A stretch of DNA of 64,000 bases from Tamarix chinensis (GCA_030549775.1 CM060172.1:56967942-57031941), one strand, 5' to 3'; positions 11,201 to 23,545 are shown, counted from the first letter of the stretch. Notes: generated from the sequence alone by a model not told the origin. Translations and numbers: made by a program.

Positions 11201-12867
11201 AAGCTCGATGGCAAGACTTCTTGGCCGAGTTCGATTACAAGATGGAATACAAGCCCGGAAGTGCCAATGTGGTGGCCGACGCTTTGAGTCGCAAGGCGAT
11301 GCTTGCGAGTATGAGCGGTCCTACCGGTGACATTCTCGATCGAGTCAAGGAAGGGATCCTTCACGATGCCTTTGCCAAGAGTTTGATGGAGATGGCAAAG
11401 GAGGGAAAGACTCGAAGGTTTTGGGAGCAGGATGGTGCACTCTACACCGTGGGGAACCGACTCTACATTCCAAGATGGGGAAGCTTGAGGAGGGACTTAA
11501 TGAAGGAATGTCACGACTCCAAATGGGCTGGACACTCAGGTATGCGGCGCACTCTAGCACTCATTGAAGATGCTTACTATTGGCCACAGATGCGGGACGA
11601 GGTGGAAGGATACGTGAGGACTTGTCTTGTGTGCCAACAAGACAAGAACGAGCAGAAGCGTCCTGCAGGATTGTTGGAGCCTTTGCCCATTCCTGAAAGA
11701 CCTTGGGAGAGTGTCTCTATGGACTTCATCTCTGCACTCCCAACGTCTGAAGGATATGGATCCATCATGGTCGTGGTCGATCGGTTGAGCAAGTATGGGA
11801 CGTTCATCCCTGCCCCGAGGGATTGTACGGCGGATCAGTGTGCCCAGATGTTCTTCAAGCACGTGGTAAAGTATTGGGGATTGCCTAAGTCTATCATCAG
11901 TGATAGGGATCCTCGCTTTACTGCTAAGTTTTGGAGAGAGCTTTTCAAGATGATGGGGTCCGAGCTTCATTTCTCCACAAGTTTTCACCCTCAGACTGAT
12001 GGCCAGACGGAAAGGGTGAATGCTTTGGTGGAGATGTACTTGAGGCACTTTGTAAGTGCTAATCAGAAGGATTGGGCTAAGTTGCTGGATGTGGCTCAAT
12101 TCTCCTATAATCTACAAAGGAGTGAGGCTACGGGACATAGCGCTTTTGAGTTGGTCATGGGGCACCAACCCGTCACTCCGCACACCGTGGCTCGAGGCTA
12201 CAAGGGGAGTAGTCCCGCCGCACATACTTTTGCTCATGGATGGCAGGAACAGCTGGACCTAGCCAAGGCACATTTGGAGAGGGCCTCAAAGAAGATGAAG
12301 AAGTGGGCTGACAAAGACCGAAGACCCTTGGAGTTCAAGGTAGGAGACATGGTGATGGTGAAGCTGTCCCCACAGGTGTTCAAGGCCTACCGCCAAGTGC
12401 ACAAAGGCTTGGTGAGGAGGTATGAGGGGCCTTATCCTATCTTGAAGAAGGTGGGGAAGGTGTCCTATCAGTTGGAGTTGCCGTCCAAGCTGAAGTTGCA
12501 TCCAGTCTTCCATGTGAGCCTGTTGAAGCCCTATCATGAAGACATGGAAGACCCCTCGAGGAAGGAATCCAAGCGCGCTCCTCCAGCGAATGTGACTTCC
12601 TTCACTCATGAGATTGAGGAGATTCTAGACGACCGAGTCATCAAGAAGAGAGGGATGCCCAACTATAAAGAGTATCTCATCAGGTGGAAGGGGTTACCTG
12701 AGAGCCAGAATAGTTGGGAGAAGGCAGAAGACCTATGGCAGTTCCCGGAGGCTATCCAGAGGTACTTGTCTTCTATCATCGTCGAGGACGTCGATGACTT
12801 TGGTGGGGGAGAATGTTACGGGCCGGATCGGAAGGTGAGCATCGAGGTTCTACCGGGCCCCGCATAG
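8206..12867 (+). CDS. Gypsy gag-pol polyprotein with C-terminal chromodomain
   Basis: This is a single 1553-residue frame that makes both the particle protein and the enzymes for reverse transcription and integration. The first ATG after the primer site is at 8206. Domains in order: a coiled-coil-rich N-terminus (~20-140); the retrotransposon gag domain (~165-310); a zinc knuckle [13 protein letters not shown] at 9301-9339; an aspartic protease with VDTGASHNF (catalytic Asp436); reverse transcriptase with YLDD (Asp773, Asp774); RNase H with HTDSSDFA (Asp920); the HHCC zinc finger of integrase (~1105-1150); and the integrase core with Asp1173, Asp1233 and Glu1269, a D-35-E spacing. A chromodomain follows at ~1466-1524 and probably directs integration to modified chromatin. 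All catalytic residues inspected are present, so the protein looks functional. The last 18 codons lie in the 3' LTR. Upstream there is only the LTR promoter; no gag/pol frameshift or stop is present. Confidence 0.95.
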   Translation: MAHNLESSQVTHVPVPDVEKRKKGKSTSKSHGVNLEEITERMDRSITVCQEDLTTLDERVEVLEKDMESLPGREEVQGLVNDLATKLHEDMFESDKKLMQEMLARMDGTFGQLVAENIELKERLATLEAECARCKEAISMGAGSSRGSPATLDIPRPSKFKGARNAKEIDNFFYGLERYFAATHLLDDNMRITQATIYLEDDAMLWWRGRHREMERGVCVINTWEQFKMELKKQFYPANAAMDAMRRLRTLKHTGTIKEYIKAYSSLMLEIPDKPESERLFYFLDGLQGWAEQELRRRKVQDLSEAYREAESLLEFKSEKKDKSWKEGSNKGGGANPYKTGSKHSDSKGKEKADHGGKESKYKRECFMCGGNHFLRDCPQKKALSAMVNTQGEKADEGETHMGSLTLLNSINTKQAKGLMYVEAQVKGVTSKALVDTGASHNFLSPKEAQRMGLKVTKEAGRMKVVNSDAKPTYGVAYGVPIILGSWEGRVNFTVSEMDDYDMVLGMEFVDVAAPLTFPGDSTMHLTKGKQSHVVPLSRAKVESRVLSAMQFSRGFKKGKSCYLATMMEEESLEPMKVPEEIQQVLHEFKDTMPAELPQRLPPRREVDHAIELEPGAKPPARGPYRMAPPELEELRRQLKQLLDAGFIRPSKAPFGAPVLFQKKHDGSLRMCIDYRALNKVTIKNKYPIPLVADLFDRLGRARWFSKLDLRSGYWQVRIAEGDEPKTTCVTRYGAYEFLVMPFGLTNAPATFCTLMNKIFHPYLDKFVVVYLDDIVVYSETLEDHVVHLRQVFQVLKENELYVKKEKCSFALMEVQFLGHYIKNGKIGMDAAKVRVIQEWEAPKNVSELRSFLGLVNYYRRFISGYSGRATPLTNRLKKKVSWSWDEECVKVFEDLKKAVMEEPVLCLPDYSKEFEVHTDSSDFAIGGVLMQERHPIAFESRKLNDTERRYPVHDKEMTAIIHCLRVWRHYLLGSSFVIKTDNVATSYFQNQKKLSPKQARWQDFLAEFDYKMEYKPGSANVVADALSRKAMLASMSGPTGDILDRVKEGILHDAFAKSLMEMAKEGKTRRFWEQDGALYTVGNRLYIPRWGSLRRDLMKECHDSKWAGHSGMRRTLALIEDAYYWPQMRDEVEGYVRTCLVCQQDKNEQKRPAGLLEPLPIPERPWESVSMDFISALPTSEGYGSIMVVVDRLSKYGTFIPAPRDCTADQCAQMFFKHVVKYWGLPKSIISDRDPRFTAKFWRELFKMMGSELHFSTSFHPQTDGQTERVNALVEMYLRHFVSANQKDWAKLLDVAQFSYNLQRSEATGHSAFELVMGHQPVTPHTVARGYKGSSPAAHTFAHGWQEQLDLAKAHLERASKKMKKWADKDRRPLEFKVGDMVMVKLSPQVFKAYRQVHKGLVRRYEGPYPILKKVGKVSYQLELPSKLKLHPVFHVSLLKPYHEDMEDPSRKESKRAPPANVTSFTHEIEEILDDRVIKKRGMPNYKEYLIRWKGLPESQNSWEKAEDLWQFPEAIQRYLSSIIVEDVDDFGGGECYGPDRKVSIEVLPGPA
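12801..12813 (+). other. Polypurine tract of the Gypsy element
   Basis: A purine-rich run with a G5 core (TGGTGGGGGAGAA) directly precedes the 3' LTR, as needed to prime plus-strand DNA. It is also coding, in frame with the polyprotein. Confidence 0.8.
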
Positions 12868-13408
12868 TCTAGATCATCCTTGTAATCTAGATAAGTATGG
12901 AGAAGTGTATAGGGTTCTACACTCTCCTAGAATGTTCTAGAAGGTTCTAGAGGGGAATGTCTCTAGATCCTTCCATATTTATGTAGAGTTGGATAGATTA
13001 TTCTAGAAACCCTAAGGAGACTCTAGAAACCCTAATGGACTATTCTAGAACCCCTAATGGGCTTATTGGACCATTCTAGAGAAATCCATTAGGCCCGTAT
13101 CTAGAATCTTCCTGGGGGAGATGAAGGGGTGGATCCTCTCCTATAAATAGAGGGGGGTAGAGCCATTTGAGATCATCCAACAAGAGTTGTATCTTCAGAG
13201 CTTCTCTCTCTAAATACACTCCCTCTTTCTCTCTCTAAAAGTTCTCTCTTGTGTTCTTGTGTGAAGGTTCGGTGTGGTGCTCTAAGAGGCGTCTCTAGCC
13301 TAAGTGTGGAATACACTTGAAGGAGGAAGGCTGACTTAGTCTCTCAAGAAGTGAGAAAAAGACTAAGGCCGCACGTAGCTAGACTTGGAGAAGAGTCGGT
13401 GCGTGACA
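12814..13408 (+). repeat. 3' LTR of the Gypsy element
   Basis: Pairs with 7588-8183 with two substitutions and one 1 bp indel. Its first 54 bases contain the end of the polyprotein frame, including the TAG stop. Confidence 0.95.
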
Positions 13409-14590
13409 TTTAACTTTTAATACTACTACTAAGTTGGTCGTTTTTCAAACACATTTTCAGTCGGCATGTATTCAATAAGCGTAGGGAGGAAGACAGGACT
13501 CTACTCTCACAGACCAAATTTACAAGCTGAGACCAAATTTCTGAGATAGAGAAAAAAGCAAAAGAAAGGACCCTAGACAACACCCGGAAGACTGTCCGTG
13601 TGTCTGCAAAAGACTAAAGCGATTCAAGTGATGGTTAGCGAGTCGAAAGAGCAAGCTAGTAGACGGAAGATGAAGAAGTATAAAATGAAGCCGGGGAGGG
13701 GGGGGGGAGGGAAGAGAGAGGGAGAGATGAAAGTCTGGAGAAATTTACTTGTGTAAACTCTCATTCACGATTCTACTCAGTTTCTCCATCTATCGGACGC
13801 GAGCAGGAGAATTCAGAACGTAGAAATGTTCAGAAATATTACTACTAATATATTTGCTCAAACCAGCCCTCAAACAAGACACAGTGGTTGAATCTGGGAT
13901 TGGATTCCGATTAATGCTTACAAGTCTGTTCCAAGTCCGAATCAAGAAAATTCCACACTTGTGAAGAAGACATGATTGTAGTATAGTAACTTTCAGCACT
14001 CTAATTTTATTGTCATTTCCGTGATTATAATTATTTGAAAAAGGCGTACAAACAGTATGCTATATGGGGGGAAAATAAAATATTAGCAAAGACTTTTCCT
14101 CATGTTTGTGTTCGTCTTAGTGCAATTGTCAAGTATGAGAATTTGAGATGATTCGATGATTCCTCTTCCTGCGTGAGTTATCAGAAATTTCGGTCTTTCA
14201 TCATCAGTGTGTCATCAGATATTTCCGCAAGTAATTAGACAATCTTAATTACAAAAACTTGATGTGACTTGGAGAGCATCAAAGGTTGATTATCGGTTGA
14301 TGTCACACAGTGGACAAAACACGCATCAATGGTAGTAGATGGATATGCTTTATATATCAGAAGAAAATTATATGCTCTATACACCTTACTAATTTATTTA
14401 TTTATTTTTAACACACTCACTTACCATCATCATGTCTATTGTTCATTGATATCCGAATTCCTGCTTACTAGTATATAGCAGATATGTTTTTGGGTTTGTT
14501 GATTATGTGGATTTGGTTAGGTATGTATTAGCTGATTTGTTTTTGGATTCGGTTGATAAGTGATATGAGTTATTTCCCAAAAAAACTTCT
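13409..14590. other. Non-coding spacer, no gene recognised
   Basis: The sequence continues from the Gypsy target site. It holds a G-rich stretch near 13691-13725 and short repeats, but no ORF with domain content on either strand. Confidence 0.6.
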
Positions 14591-14770
14591 TGGCCTAGAA
14601 AGTGAACACAACCTTACTACTAGGCCTAGATACTTAGCGCCAATCTAACTCACATATTTGGCTCATTCATAGAACTAGACTTCCGAGAACCAGTCCCCAG
14701 CTTGCGAGATCCTTTCTCCTCCTTCACCCCCCTCTTATACTTAACCCCTATAAATAAAGGGTCTCATTTC
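14591..14770. repeat. Left copy of a dispersed direct repeat (possible old LTR edge)
   Basis: The block has CCTAGAAAGTGA, then CTAC-AGGCCTAGATA, a TTGGC/TTAGC box, CTCACA and a GAGA(C/A)...CT segment. A diverged copy lies at 24720-24831 in the same orientation. Here it continues into a TATAAATA box near 14750 and a CT-rich leader, which looks like an LTR promoter. The pair could mark the LTRs of a degraded ~10 kb element. Confidence 0.45.
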
Positions 14771-14980
14771 TCATTCTCCTCACGATCTCTCATTTCCAAC
14801 ACACAAACGCTCTCTTTTTTTCTTTTCTTTTTTTACCCTCACCTCTCTCTATTTTCTCTCTCTTACTCATCTTTTTAAGTCCCTTGGTGACAAAAACATG
14901 TGTCATTGGTGCGGATCCTCCTCCATCACATGTACACCTCGTCATGAACGCCTTAACCCACCCTCTTGGATCAAATCTCC

Positions 14981-15660
14981 CTTCGGCCATACCCCGTCGG
15001 GTCAACCAAATTCAAAAGAAAAATAAATAAATATTCATCATGAAGAGCCATGTGATCCCACCACATCTCATTAACCACCCCATCATCCCTTACTGCAACG
15101 TTGGTCGAACCACCTCAGCCTCTCCTATAGCCCATTAAGGAGGTCAAAGTCACCTTGCTGAGTCAGTCATACCTTGTTCAGTTGATTACAAAACTCAAAA
15201 TCACATTATTTCATTAGGTAGTTCCTATAGAGTTACTCCCAACCATCAAAATACATCAATTATATTTCGTCAGTTGCGTCAACCATAGCCTGGTAGCCAC
15301 AATTTCTCAATCATATTTTATCAATTGCATAGGCCATAGCATGTTGGGTTGATCATGACCACTTGGTTGTTTCACAAGCCTCACAGCCATCTTTGTGGAC
15401 CAACTACAAAAAATCAAGACACCTTTACTAGACCCTGTTGGCCATAACTCTTTTGGTTGGTCAAAGCTACCTTCTTACATTAGCCATGCCCTGTTAGATC
15501 AAGCAAAGTTACTCCCTTCCCCTTGGGTTGAACTAGCACACCAGGTTTGGTTATATGATCCTATTAGACTTCATCAGGCCATATATATAAAAAAATCATG
15601 TCATCCACACCCCATCCTTCATACTTCATCGGCCATACCCCTTTAGAGTAAGTCGTAGTT
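14981..15660. repeat. Degenerate interspersed repeat with a GGCCATA core
   Basis: The motif GGCCATA-CC-(C/T)GTYGGGTTGATCA recurs in diverged form near 14985, 15160, 15285, 15330, 15438, 15482 and 15628. It is followed each time by a GTCAA/GTYGTA-like word. Spacing is irregular (about 40-170 bp). It codes for nothing and resembles the decayed tandem arrays found in untranslated parts of large LTR elements. Confidence 0.45.
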
Positions 15661-18093
15661 ATGTCATATCCTTTTGGACTTGGATTGGGGAAAAAGATCT
15701 ATATCATGAAGAGCCATATCTACTCCACATGGAGAGCTAAGGGGCCTCTACCAAACCTTTTCAGTCCCTCCAATGGCCACAAACCATTAGATTAGCCACA
15801 AAGGTCACAACTATCTTTCAGAGACCCTCGACCAGACAACCATCATGGTCAGGAAAAAAAATTGTCTAGTTATCACACAAAAGCACCCTAGTCCTTGCCT
15901 ATAATGATCTTCATCGCCTCAAGTACCATGATCCTATCCCACTCCATGCTCTTCCATCTCGTTCCATCCAACCCACATTATCAGACTCACATCCATCTAT
16001 ATTGTATATATTAGATCTGAATAGACAATATTGTTATTTAGATTCATTTAAAGATAATAACACCCAAATCAAAGTATCTTCTTGGATTTCAATTTCTCTA
16101 AAAAAAAATTGATCTATAGGAGCTTCTGAGATTTGGTAGAATGTGGTTGGTATTTTTTGGTCCTCCAAACCTCAATTCTAGTGGTTGTTCATAAGTTTTA
16201 CCATCAAATGGTTCAATTGTGATGTCAATAGGAAAAGATTTTGGCTCAGCCCTGGTTCTCATCCCCTTGAAATCTACTTCAATATATTAAATGCCTACTA
16301 ACACACTCAGACTCCATATTTAGGCAACACGCTTCTTGACCTACACACTCATACTTTAGATCTAATTGACACACTTCTTGACCTAATACTCCAACATCCG
16401 AGCTTAAGATTTGACACTAGAATTTAAATTATAGTTTCAATGTCTTAACTACTATATAACTTCAAGTATGAATTTATTCTTGGATTCATCCCATTAATGG
16501 ATCAGTTTCATGTTTGTCATCGTTAGTTTATTCTATAGCGTCGATGCCAACCTCAACTTATCTATCGACACCAAATTATATTTGAACACCGGCATTGGCC
16601 TCAGTTCATCTGTTGAACTCAATTCTTTAGTCTTCAATAATTAATTTTCTCCTTTTCATTCTAGCATCAAGACTCTAATTTCAACATCAAATGAGTTTGC
16701 TTCACCATCTATTTGTGATGGATTCTACAGGATTGCACGCTATGGGCCAGTCACCCCAAGTGGTTTTGTTAGCCTACAATATTTAACTGACGCCTATTGG
16801 CAGCTTCAATTTTGACTTGAAAGGCAGAAATTAAGGAGTTGAACAAACTAGTAGCATGTCAAATGAAACTGAGCTAATATTGAATAATCAGCACATATAT
16901 GCCTTTACTCTCTTTTTACTCTTAGACTTATCAAATTGAATTTTGTAGAAATTGATTGCGGACGGATTCTGAAGAAAAAAAAATTTGGTTTGAATGTTTA
17001 ATTTTAGGACTTAGGATCGATCTCTCTTACTACAGTTACATTTCAGTATTGATATCACACATCATCTCTTCAATAGAGTGTCAAAGTTAGCCATTTATGT
17101 GCACCTCACTCTAATTTTGTAAATAAGACACATCCTCATGCTTAGATATTGAATGGCATGAAGTGCATATATTATATTTCCTATGGGGATTTCAGCCCTT
17201 ATTTTCCATTGATGCTTGCATTTTTTATTAAAGGGGCTTAAGAAATTGGTACTCATATTAATTAATATTCTAATAATTAGTCGTGGGTGAACTTGTAGAG
17301 TACATTGTAGATGATTGAATATACTTTCTTACACCGGATGTGTCGAACAATCAATGAGCTAGATAGTAGCACTTTAATTAAGAGATCCATGTTGGTTTGA
17401 TGGCCCCTCACTTTACAATTATCTATGTTTATGTACATAACTCATAAAGTTCCCCAAATAATATGGTTGTGCATTATTTTTTTTAGAATTCATTGAATTG
17501 TAACAATTTGATGAAAATAAGGACCTAGTCACACTAACTTCTATCAAGCATTTGGAGGTATCACTAGAGTTACACTTTGTTGAGCCTATGAGATGATTTG
17601 GTTGTGCCGGGCTTAGGAAGTGAGGGAGATAATGATTTATTATCTATTGATGAACGAATGCAATTTATACATATACACTTATGTTCAAATTACCAAGCTT
17701 AACTATAACATTCTATATGAGTAATTGGACATATAATACACACAAAAAGTCATAAACAACTGATATTTTCATGGATATCTTAGAGAAAACATATTTCATA
17801 CAAGTTTGTTAGTTAGGTATATCTGTGATGGAAATGACTCATATTTATTAATTTATCATGAAGGGGCTTATATTATGTACCTCATTTATAATATTTTTGC
17901 CATACTAAGAGCACCTATTTACAATCCTCTTACTGCATTTATTTGCTCAAATTGAATGGGCTTATACAAGTTACATGGAACTAACTGTAGATCTCCTAAA
18001 TTAAACTATGAAAGTGTCTCTTGATTTGTTTCCTTGTCACCAAGTCAACTAATTCCTCAATATTCAATGTGTTTCTCTTTTCATGTTAGTTAG
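15661..18093. other. Repeat-derived DNA, nothing recognised
   Basis: No ORF with domain content on either strand and no clear terminal repeats. Base composition and scattered short repeats resemble the flanking decayed elements. Confidence 0.5.
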
Positions 18094-20689
18094 TGTAATA
18101 CCCTATTTTTAGAAATGTTAATTATAAATTAATAATCATATGATTAGTTATAATTATTATTTTAGGAGGTTTAATATTAAAAGTGTTATTATTATTCGTA
18201 TTATTATGACGATTTAAATATAAAAACAATTAGGTTAAAAAGTTCATAGAGATCCACTATTTATTTTAATCCTAGTTACTAATAACTACGACCTATAACC
18301 CAAAATAAATCTCAAAATTTTATTCTCGATTATTTTATATTATTCCATTCTATTAAACCCATCCCGATCCCGATTATTTTTCCCGAATTATCTTTTGATT
18401 GATATCCTAATCTACCCAAAATAAACCTAAAATAAAAATAAAACTATTGTTCTACTCTACCATCTAATATCCCTATCTCCCTTATTCCTTACTTTACTCA
18501 ACCTATCACCTCACCTCCACCCTCTAAATTTATACATACATATACACGCCACACTCACGCACACTCCAACCCATCCCCCTATTACTTCCAGTAGTTCCCT
18601 GAGCCAAATCCAGCCCTCCTGCGTGATATACATACACACGTATACACTATTAACTAAACAGCCCCCACTTCCCATCCTCCCCTCTCTCTTTTTGTTCAAC
18701 TTTCCTTCCAACCAAACACTCCCCAACCACCCCGCAACACCTCACCACCAGCCATTGCCCAACACACCAACTCCACCACCATTCCCCCTGCCTTCCCCAT
18801 CCAGCCAACCCTTCTCCCTCTATTCCTTTTCGGCAGCAACCAAGCCCCACCATCCACCTCCCTACCCTTATCCATCCAGCCCCCACCACTTTATAATCAC
18901 TGCCAACCAACCTCGGCACCCCAACCTCCCTTCTTCCTCTTCTTCTTGCCCCTAAACCTCCCTATATCTTGCCATATCCTACGCAGCCCGTCACACAACA
19001 ATCCCCAATACCTAACTCCCTCCCTTTATGTTGTTTGCCTTCCTAGCTCCCCCGACCATTTCGCGCAGCACCACCCCATCACCACCACCCAGTAGCCTCC
19101 ACCCCGTCACCACTAGCTCCACCGACCACTGCTCACTGTTGCCCTCTCCTTCCTCCTACCTCAGCCGGCCAACCCCTCACCCCACCAATATTTTTCCCCT
19201 TTCTTTCGTGCATGACTCACGTTGCATGTAGCATGAGTTATGTTGTATTTTAAAGAAATTTTGGTACCCATATTAAATGTAGGGGTATTTTAATAATTTT
19301 AGAAAAATAAATATTTTATATTATAATTATTATTTTATCTGATAGATATTAATTCAGTATTTGTGGTAGTACAAAAGTTGACTAGCAAAACCTAATAATT
19401 TTTAGTGGATACCACTAATTTTACGTTTTTTTTTATAATTCAGGTAACTATTATACCCTACTAAAATTACAAATACTGTGTGATAGTATACTAGAATTTT
19501 TGGTGTATTAAATATATTAAGCATGGTTTATTTTGATATAATTATGTGTTAATTAATATTATCATAAAAAATGGTAAAACGAGCATGTTATCTTATGTAA
19601 AATATTATACATACAAAAGTATGATTAAAATGATTCTAATGACAGGAAAATATTTTATATGATTATTATGTGTAAAATAATAGATTGAACATGCTTAGAT
19701 ATATTTTTGGAATAATTATTATTGATGTGTTCCCTAAGGATAATTTAGTCATTTCTTGTGTATTATGATATTTATTCTAAAAATCATGTCTAACATATAT
19801 TACATGTTGTAGATTATGCAATCATATGTTTTTTTTTTACATTTTAAAAGTATATAATAGGGTTTTATATGCACAAATAGATGTAAGGGCAAAATAATCT
19901 TTTGACATAGATGATAATTTAAATTACATAATAAATGATTAAATTATTTTATTTTATTCTTTTCACGATAAATTAATAAATAAAATGGATTTAGTATTTA
20001 AGTGGGTGATAATCTAATAATTTTTGGTCTTAGAGGCATTTTGGTCATTTTGACCTAATATACCCAAATGTGAATAATTGGACATAGAATGGCCTTATAC
20101 TTATAACAGGTTGACCTCAGTGTTGACTTTGACCTCGTTTTGGATAGTTGACCTTAGGGTTGACTTAAATAATTGGAAATAAAGCAAAAATGGATAAGTA
20201 TGGAACTAAAAATAATTGTGCAATATGTGTTATATGTGATCATCTTATAAAAATACTAGTATGTAAAGTGGAAGACCTCGAGTTTGGGAATGGTTTTTCT
20301 CTAGGGGTAGCTACCCTAGAGACAAGGTAGGAGTCCTCAATTTGTTTGGATTTTTAGTATGCAGTTTGTGCCCTAATAAGGCTCTAGTCTACTCTATAGG
20401 TGACCTATGGGTCCTATAGAGGGTATCAATAATTAAGGATTAGGTGTCTGAGGTGAGGAGGTCACTGTATGCCTTGTGCATCAGTATAACTAGAGTACTA
20501 TTATGCCTCTAGGTTGGATGGTTGAGAGGGTACCGTGATGCTTGTGTGTCGTTATGACCGGTGTACTTTTATGCCTTCGGATTATTATTATATCCCCCTC
20601 AAGTAAATAAAAATAGAAATGATATGATTTGATTGGAATGATTATTATTGGATATTTGATTGGTTGGATAGTACCCTTTGTACCTACTT

Positions 20690-20930
20690 GCTGTTTTGAT
20701 AGCTTGTGGTTTCGGTAGCAGTTGTTGTGCCTACATGTGGTTTCGATAGCAGTCGTTGTGCCTACCTATGATTTCGGTAGCAGTTGTTGTGCCTACCTAT
20801 GGTTTTCGGTAGCTGTCGTTGTGCCTACCTATGGTTTTCGTTGGTAGCCTTTGTACCTACCTATGGTTTCATTAGTAGCCTTCATACATACCTATGGTTT
20901 CGATAACAACATTTGTGCTTACTTGCGTTG
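20690..20930. repeat. Minisatellite, ~36 bp unit, in copy A1
   Basis: About six imperfect copies of a CCTACCTATGGTTTCGGTAGCAGTTGTTGTG-like unit. A shorter decayed counterpart is at 53470-53620 in copy A2 (TTGGTTTGGTAGCC...CCTACC). Confidence 0.8.
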
Positions 20931-21400
20931 GTATTGTGTCTGTAAGCATACGTCTGGTGTTATGCATTTTATTATACTGTACCTATAAGTATATCTATGA
21001 TATATGAATTTTATCATAATGTACCTGTAAGTATACCTGTAATGTTATAGATTTTATCATACTGTACCTGTAAGTATACTTATAACGTTATGCATTTTAT
21101 TATACTATACTTGTAAGTATACCTGTGAGGTTATGGATTTTATTATACTATACTTGTAAGTATACCTGTGAGGTTATGGATTTTATTGTAATATACTTGT
21201 AAGTATACATGTGACATTATATATTTGGTTATTATACAGAACCTATAAGTATACATGTGATGTTATGAATTTTATCATACTGTACTTGTAAATATACCTG
21301 TAAATATATATGTGGTGTTATGTATTTTATCATACTGTACATATAAGTATACATGTAATGTTAGAGATCTAAGTATATTATACTTATGAACATACCTGTA
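20931..21400. repeat. Minisatellite, ~43 bp unit, in copy A1
   Basis: Roughly ten imperfect copies of a unit holding CTGTAAGTATACCTGT followed by a GTTATG-ATTTTAT box. Two neighbouring units near 21100-21190 are almost identical, pointing to local expansion. Confidence 0.85.
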
Positions 21401-22306
21401 ATGTATGTAATTGGTTGGCATTGATACTGAGGAATAAAATATATTGTAAAGGTTATAATTGTGGTGCATAGTGGGTTTTGATTATTGCTTCAGAGAGCAT
21501 CTAAGGATGCTTAGTTGATAAGTGTTGTTACGTTCTAAATGAGCACGTATGAATAGTATATAGTTTGGTGACTACTACTTATATGTTATAATTATGGTAT
21601 TTAGATCATCTCATGTATGTCTAATTATTTATACCATGTATTTTTGTGATGCTTTATGGATATTGTGTTGGGGTTTTCTTCTAATCATACTTCAGATAAT
21701 ATCTTTGGGTTGTTCATTTGGTAAGTTTAATTGTTTTAGAGGAACAAATATGAGTAGTACGTGACCTAGATGGAATTTGATTATCTAAATGATTATTGTA
21801 TCTCAATCCTTGTATATGTATGTATATGTCTTATATAATGTTTGTTGTATGCCTTATATGTGTTCCATGCTATTTTATCATATTATTTTGGTATAAAGGG
21901 TTGCTCAGTACCGTAGTACTGAAGGGTACATTTTTGTGAGCCCCTACCTATTCAATGGGTAGTGGACTTTGCATGTCAGCTTCCTAGTCCAGTTGAAAGT
22001 TGTTAGTCGATTTGAGAGTGTAGGAATATTCAGTGTCTTTTTTGTTATTTGGACTTTCATTTCCTCCTCAAATTTCTCTCTTGAGTTTTGGTAGGCTATT
22101 AATGTTGCTTTTAACTAGCACCATACTCATATATTATTCTCTATATTCTGACTTTTGTAATCGTGTTATTGAGGTAAAGTAATGTGTTAGCTTTAGCACT
22201 TTGTATAAGAATGGTAGAGGATGTCAGAGGACACCCATTGATTTTGTAATTAATGCTTCCACAAAATAAAAAATTTTAGTAGTAAAAATGGAGGTGTTAC
22301 AGTTAG

Positions 22307-23140
22307 TAACTAGTTGTGCATCTAGTTTACAACAATTTCTATTATCTAGTCTTTATTAACCATAGTATATCTCTTTTTGATGTTTTGGTTATCATATAAT
22401 GCCTCATATATTTCAACAAGTAAATGTTTATAATGGTAACAAGTATATCCTTGGTGTATATGTTGACCATAGTCAAAGTTATCTAACAAAAAGCATCTAC
22501 TATAATTTTACATACACAGATACCAAAATTCTTGTTGATTAATCAAGGATATGACTAATATAATGATATTTGAGCTACAAGGATGAGATCATTGCAGGCA
22601 TGTGTACACATCATTTTATACATTGTTCATCAATAAGAAATTTGATGGAGATAATTGATGAAGTTGTTAGCTTATACTTTACTTGTTGAAATTACTATCT
22701 TATCACATGATCATGTCATTACATACATACATACACAAGTATGTGGATCATTGCCAAGATAAGATTTAATATTTTGACATGACACCTTATAAAATTTGAT
22801 AACCGGATTAGGTTTCTTCACAATTATATCATGGTTTATGTTACAGTTCTCACATTATTTTGTGATTTGCCTTTTCATTTCATGACCATTTTGAATCAAT
22901 ATATGTATTCAACATACTATATGTTGTTTAATGAAATGACATCTCTTGAAAGCTTTGTAAAACCTCATGTTCTGAAAACTTCTCCAAGATGCCTTAAATT
23001 TTGGCCTCCCTAATATTTTAAAAATAGAGAAACACTAAGGCACTCCAAGCTGAGGCATTCAAAGAAAAGAAAGGACAGAGGGCCCTTAGACCAATATGCC
23101 AATGATGCAAAACCCTAGAAAATCCAACAAAACAAGTGAT
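22307..23140. other. Host side of the A1 insertion, decayed repeat DNA
   Basis: Continuous with 15661-18093 once A1 is removed. The longest open frame (22831-23013, 60 codons) shows no domain and is probably chance. Confidence 0.5.
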
Positions 23141-23545
23141 GTGTCTTGTGGACCGATGCACTGAGGCCACCAAGCGCATGTAATGATATAAGTAGTGAAT
23201 CCTTTAGATTGATGTGCTGAGCCACTAAGCCTAGAACATATAATAATAAAAATTAGAAGATGGGCACAATTGGTTAATTTTCAACTCTTAAGCCTAAGAC
23301 TCCTATAGTGCTTCCTCTAGACCAATACATTGAGGCCGCTTATCCCATACTATAAAATAAAATGAATTAACAAGCATAGTTAGAGGCTCTTCAAATTCTA
23401 AGGCTAGGCTCCCATGGTGCATTTCTCGAACAATGCATCGGGGCCTGTAAGCTTGAGTTAGGCACAACTGGTAGCTTTTCAGCTACTAAGCTATGTTCCC
23501 ATTGTGTGTTCCTCATTTGTGTTGAGGCCACTGAGCCCAATATTA
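23141..23545. repeat. Degenerate repeat with a GAGGCC-ACTAAGCC core
   Basis: Five diverged units centre on GACCGATGCACTGAGGCCACCAAGC-type words near 23151, 23209, 23319, 23424 and 23512. Between them are TTTTCA-CT-TTAAGCC-like stretches. Spacing is 60-110 bp. Non-coding. Confidence 0.55.

Larger units (their letters stand above)
7588..13408 (+). mobile_element. Complete Ty3/Gypsy chromovirus-type LTR retrotransposon
   Basis: The element has a 596 bp 5' LTR, a Met-tRNA primer-binding site, one uninterrupted gag-pol frame, a polypurine tract and a 595 bp 3' LTR. I count only two substitutions (G/A in the GGRCCATTC segment, G/A in the CTCAAGRAGTGAG segment) and one G-run length change between the LTRs, so insertion was recent. 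LTRs begin TGTTACGG and end GTGACA. TTTA flanks both sides (7584-7587 and 13409-13412); Gypsy duplications are usually 5 bp, so one base may have mutated. A chromodomain at the polyprotein C-terminus places it among the plant chromoviruses. The lineage (for example Galadriel, Reina or Tekay type) is not resolved by eye. Confidence 0.95.
18094..22301 (+). mobile_element. Family A giant solo LTR (4.2 kb), copy A1
   Basis: It begins TGTAATACCC and ends GGAGGTGTTACA, so it has TG...CA ends. GTTAG flanks both sides perfectly (18089-18093 and 22302-22306), a 5 bp target duplication. Inside are, in order, an AT-rich start, a strongly C-rich stretch at 18500-19230, a long AT-rich middle, a unique-looking block at 20090-20600, two minisatellite arrays (20690-21400) and a TTGCTCAGTACCGTAGTACTGA box near 21899. 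No primer site, gag or pol motif is present, and there is no second copy of the ends inside, so it fits a solo LTR better than a full element. Related units lie at 50882-54553 and, truncated and reversed, at 24832. The size fits large-LTR lineages such as Del/Tekay, but that is inference. Confidence 0.75.

Noticed and set aside
18623..18955. 110-codon Pro-rich ORF in copy A1
   Set aside because: C-rich, G-poor block makes long chance frames on both strands; the frame is not kept in copy A2.
20690..21400. CRISPR-like array of regular repeats
   Set aside because: Units adjoin without unique spacers and the genome is a plant; these are minisatellites.
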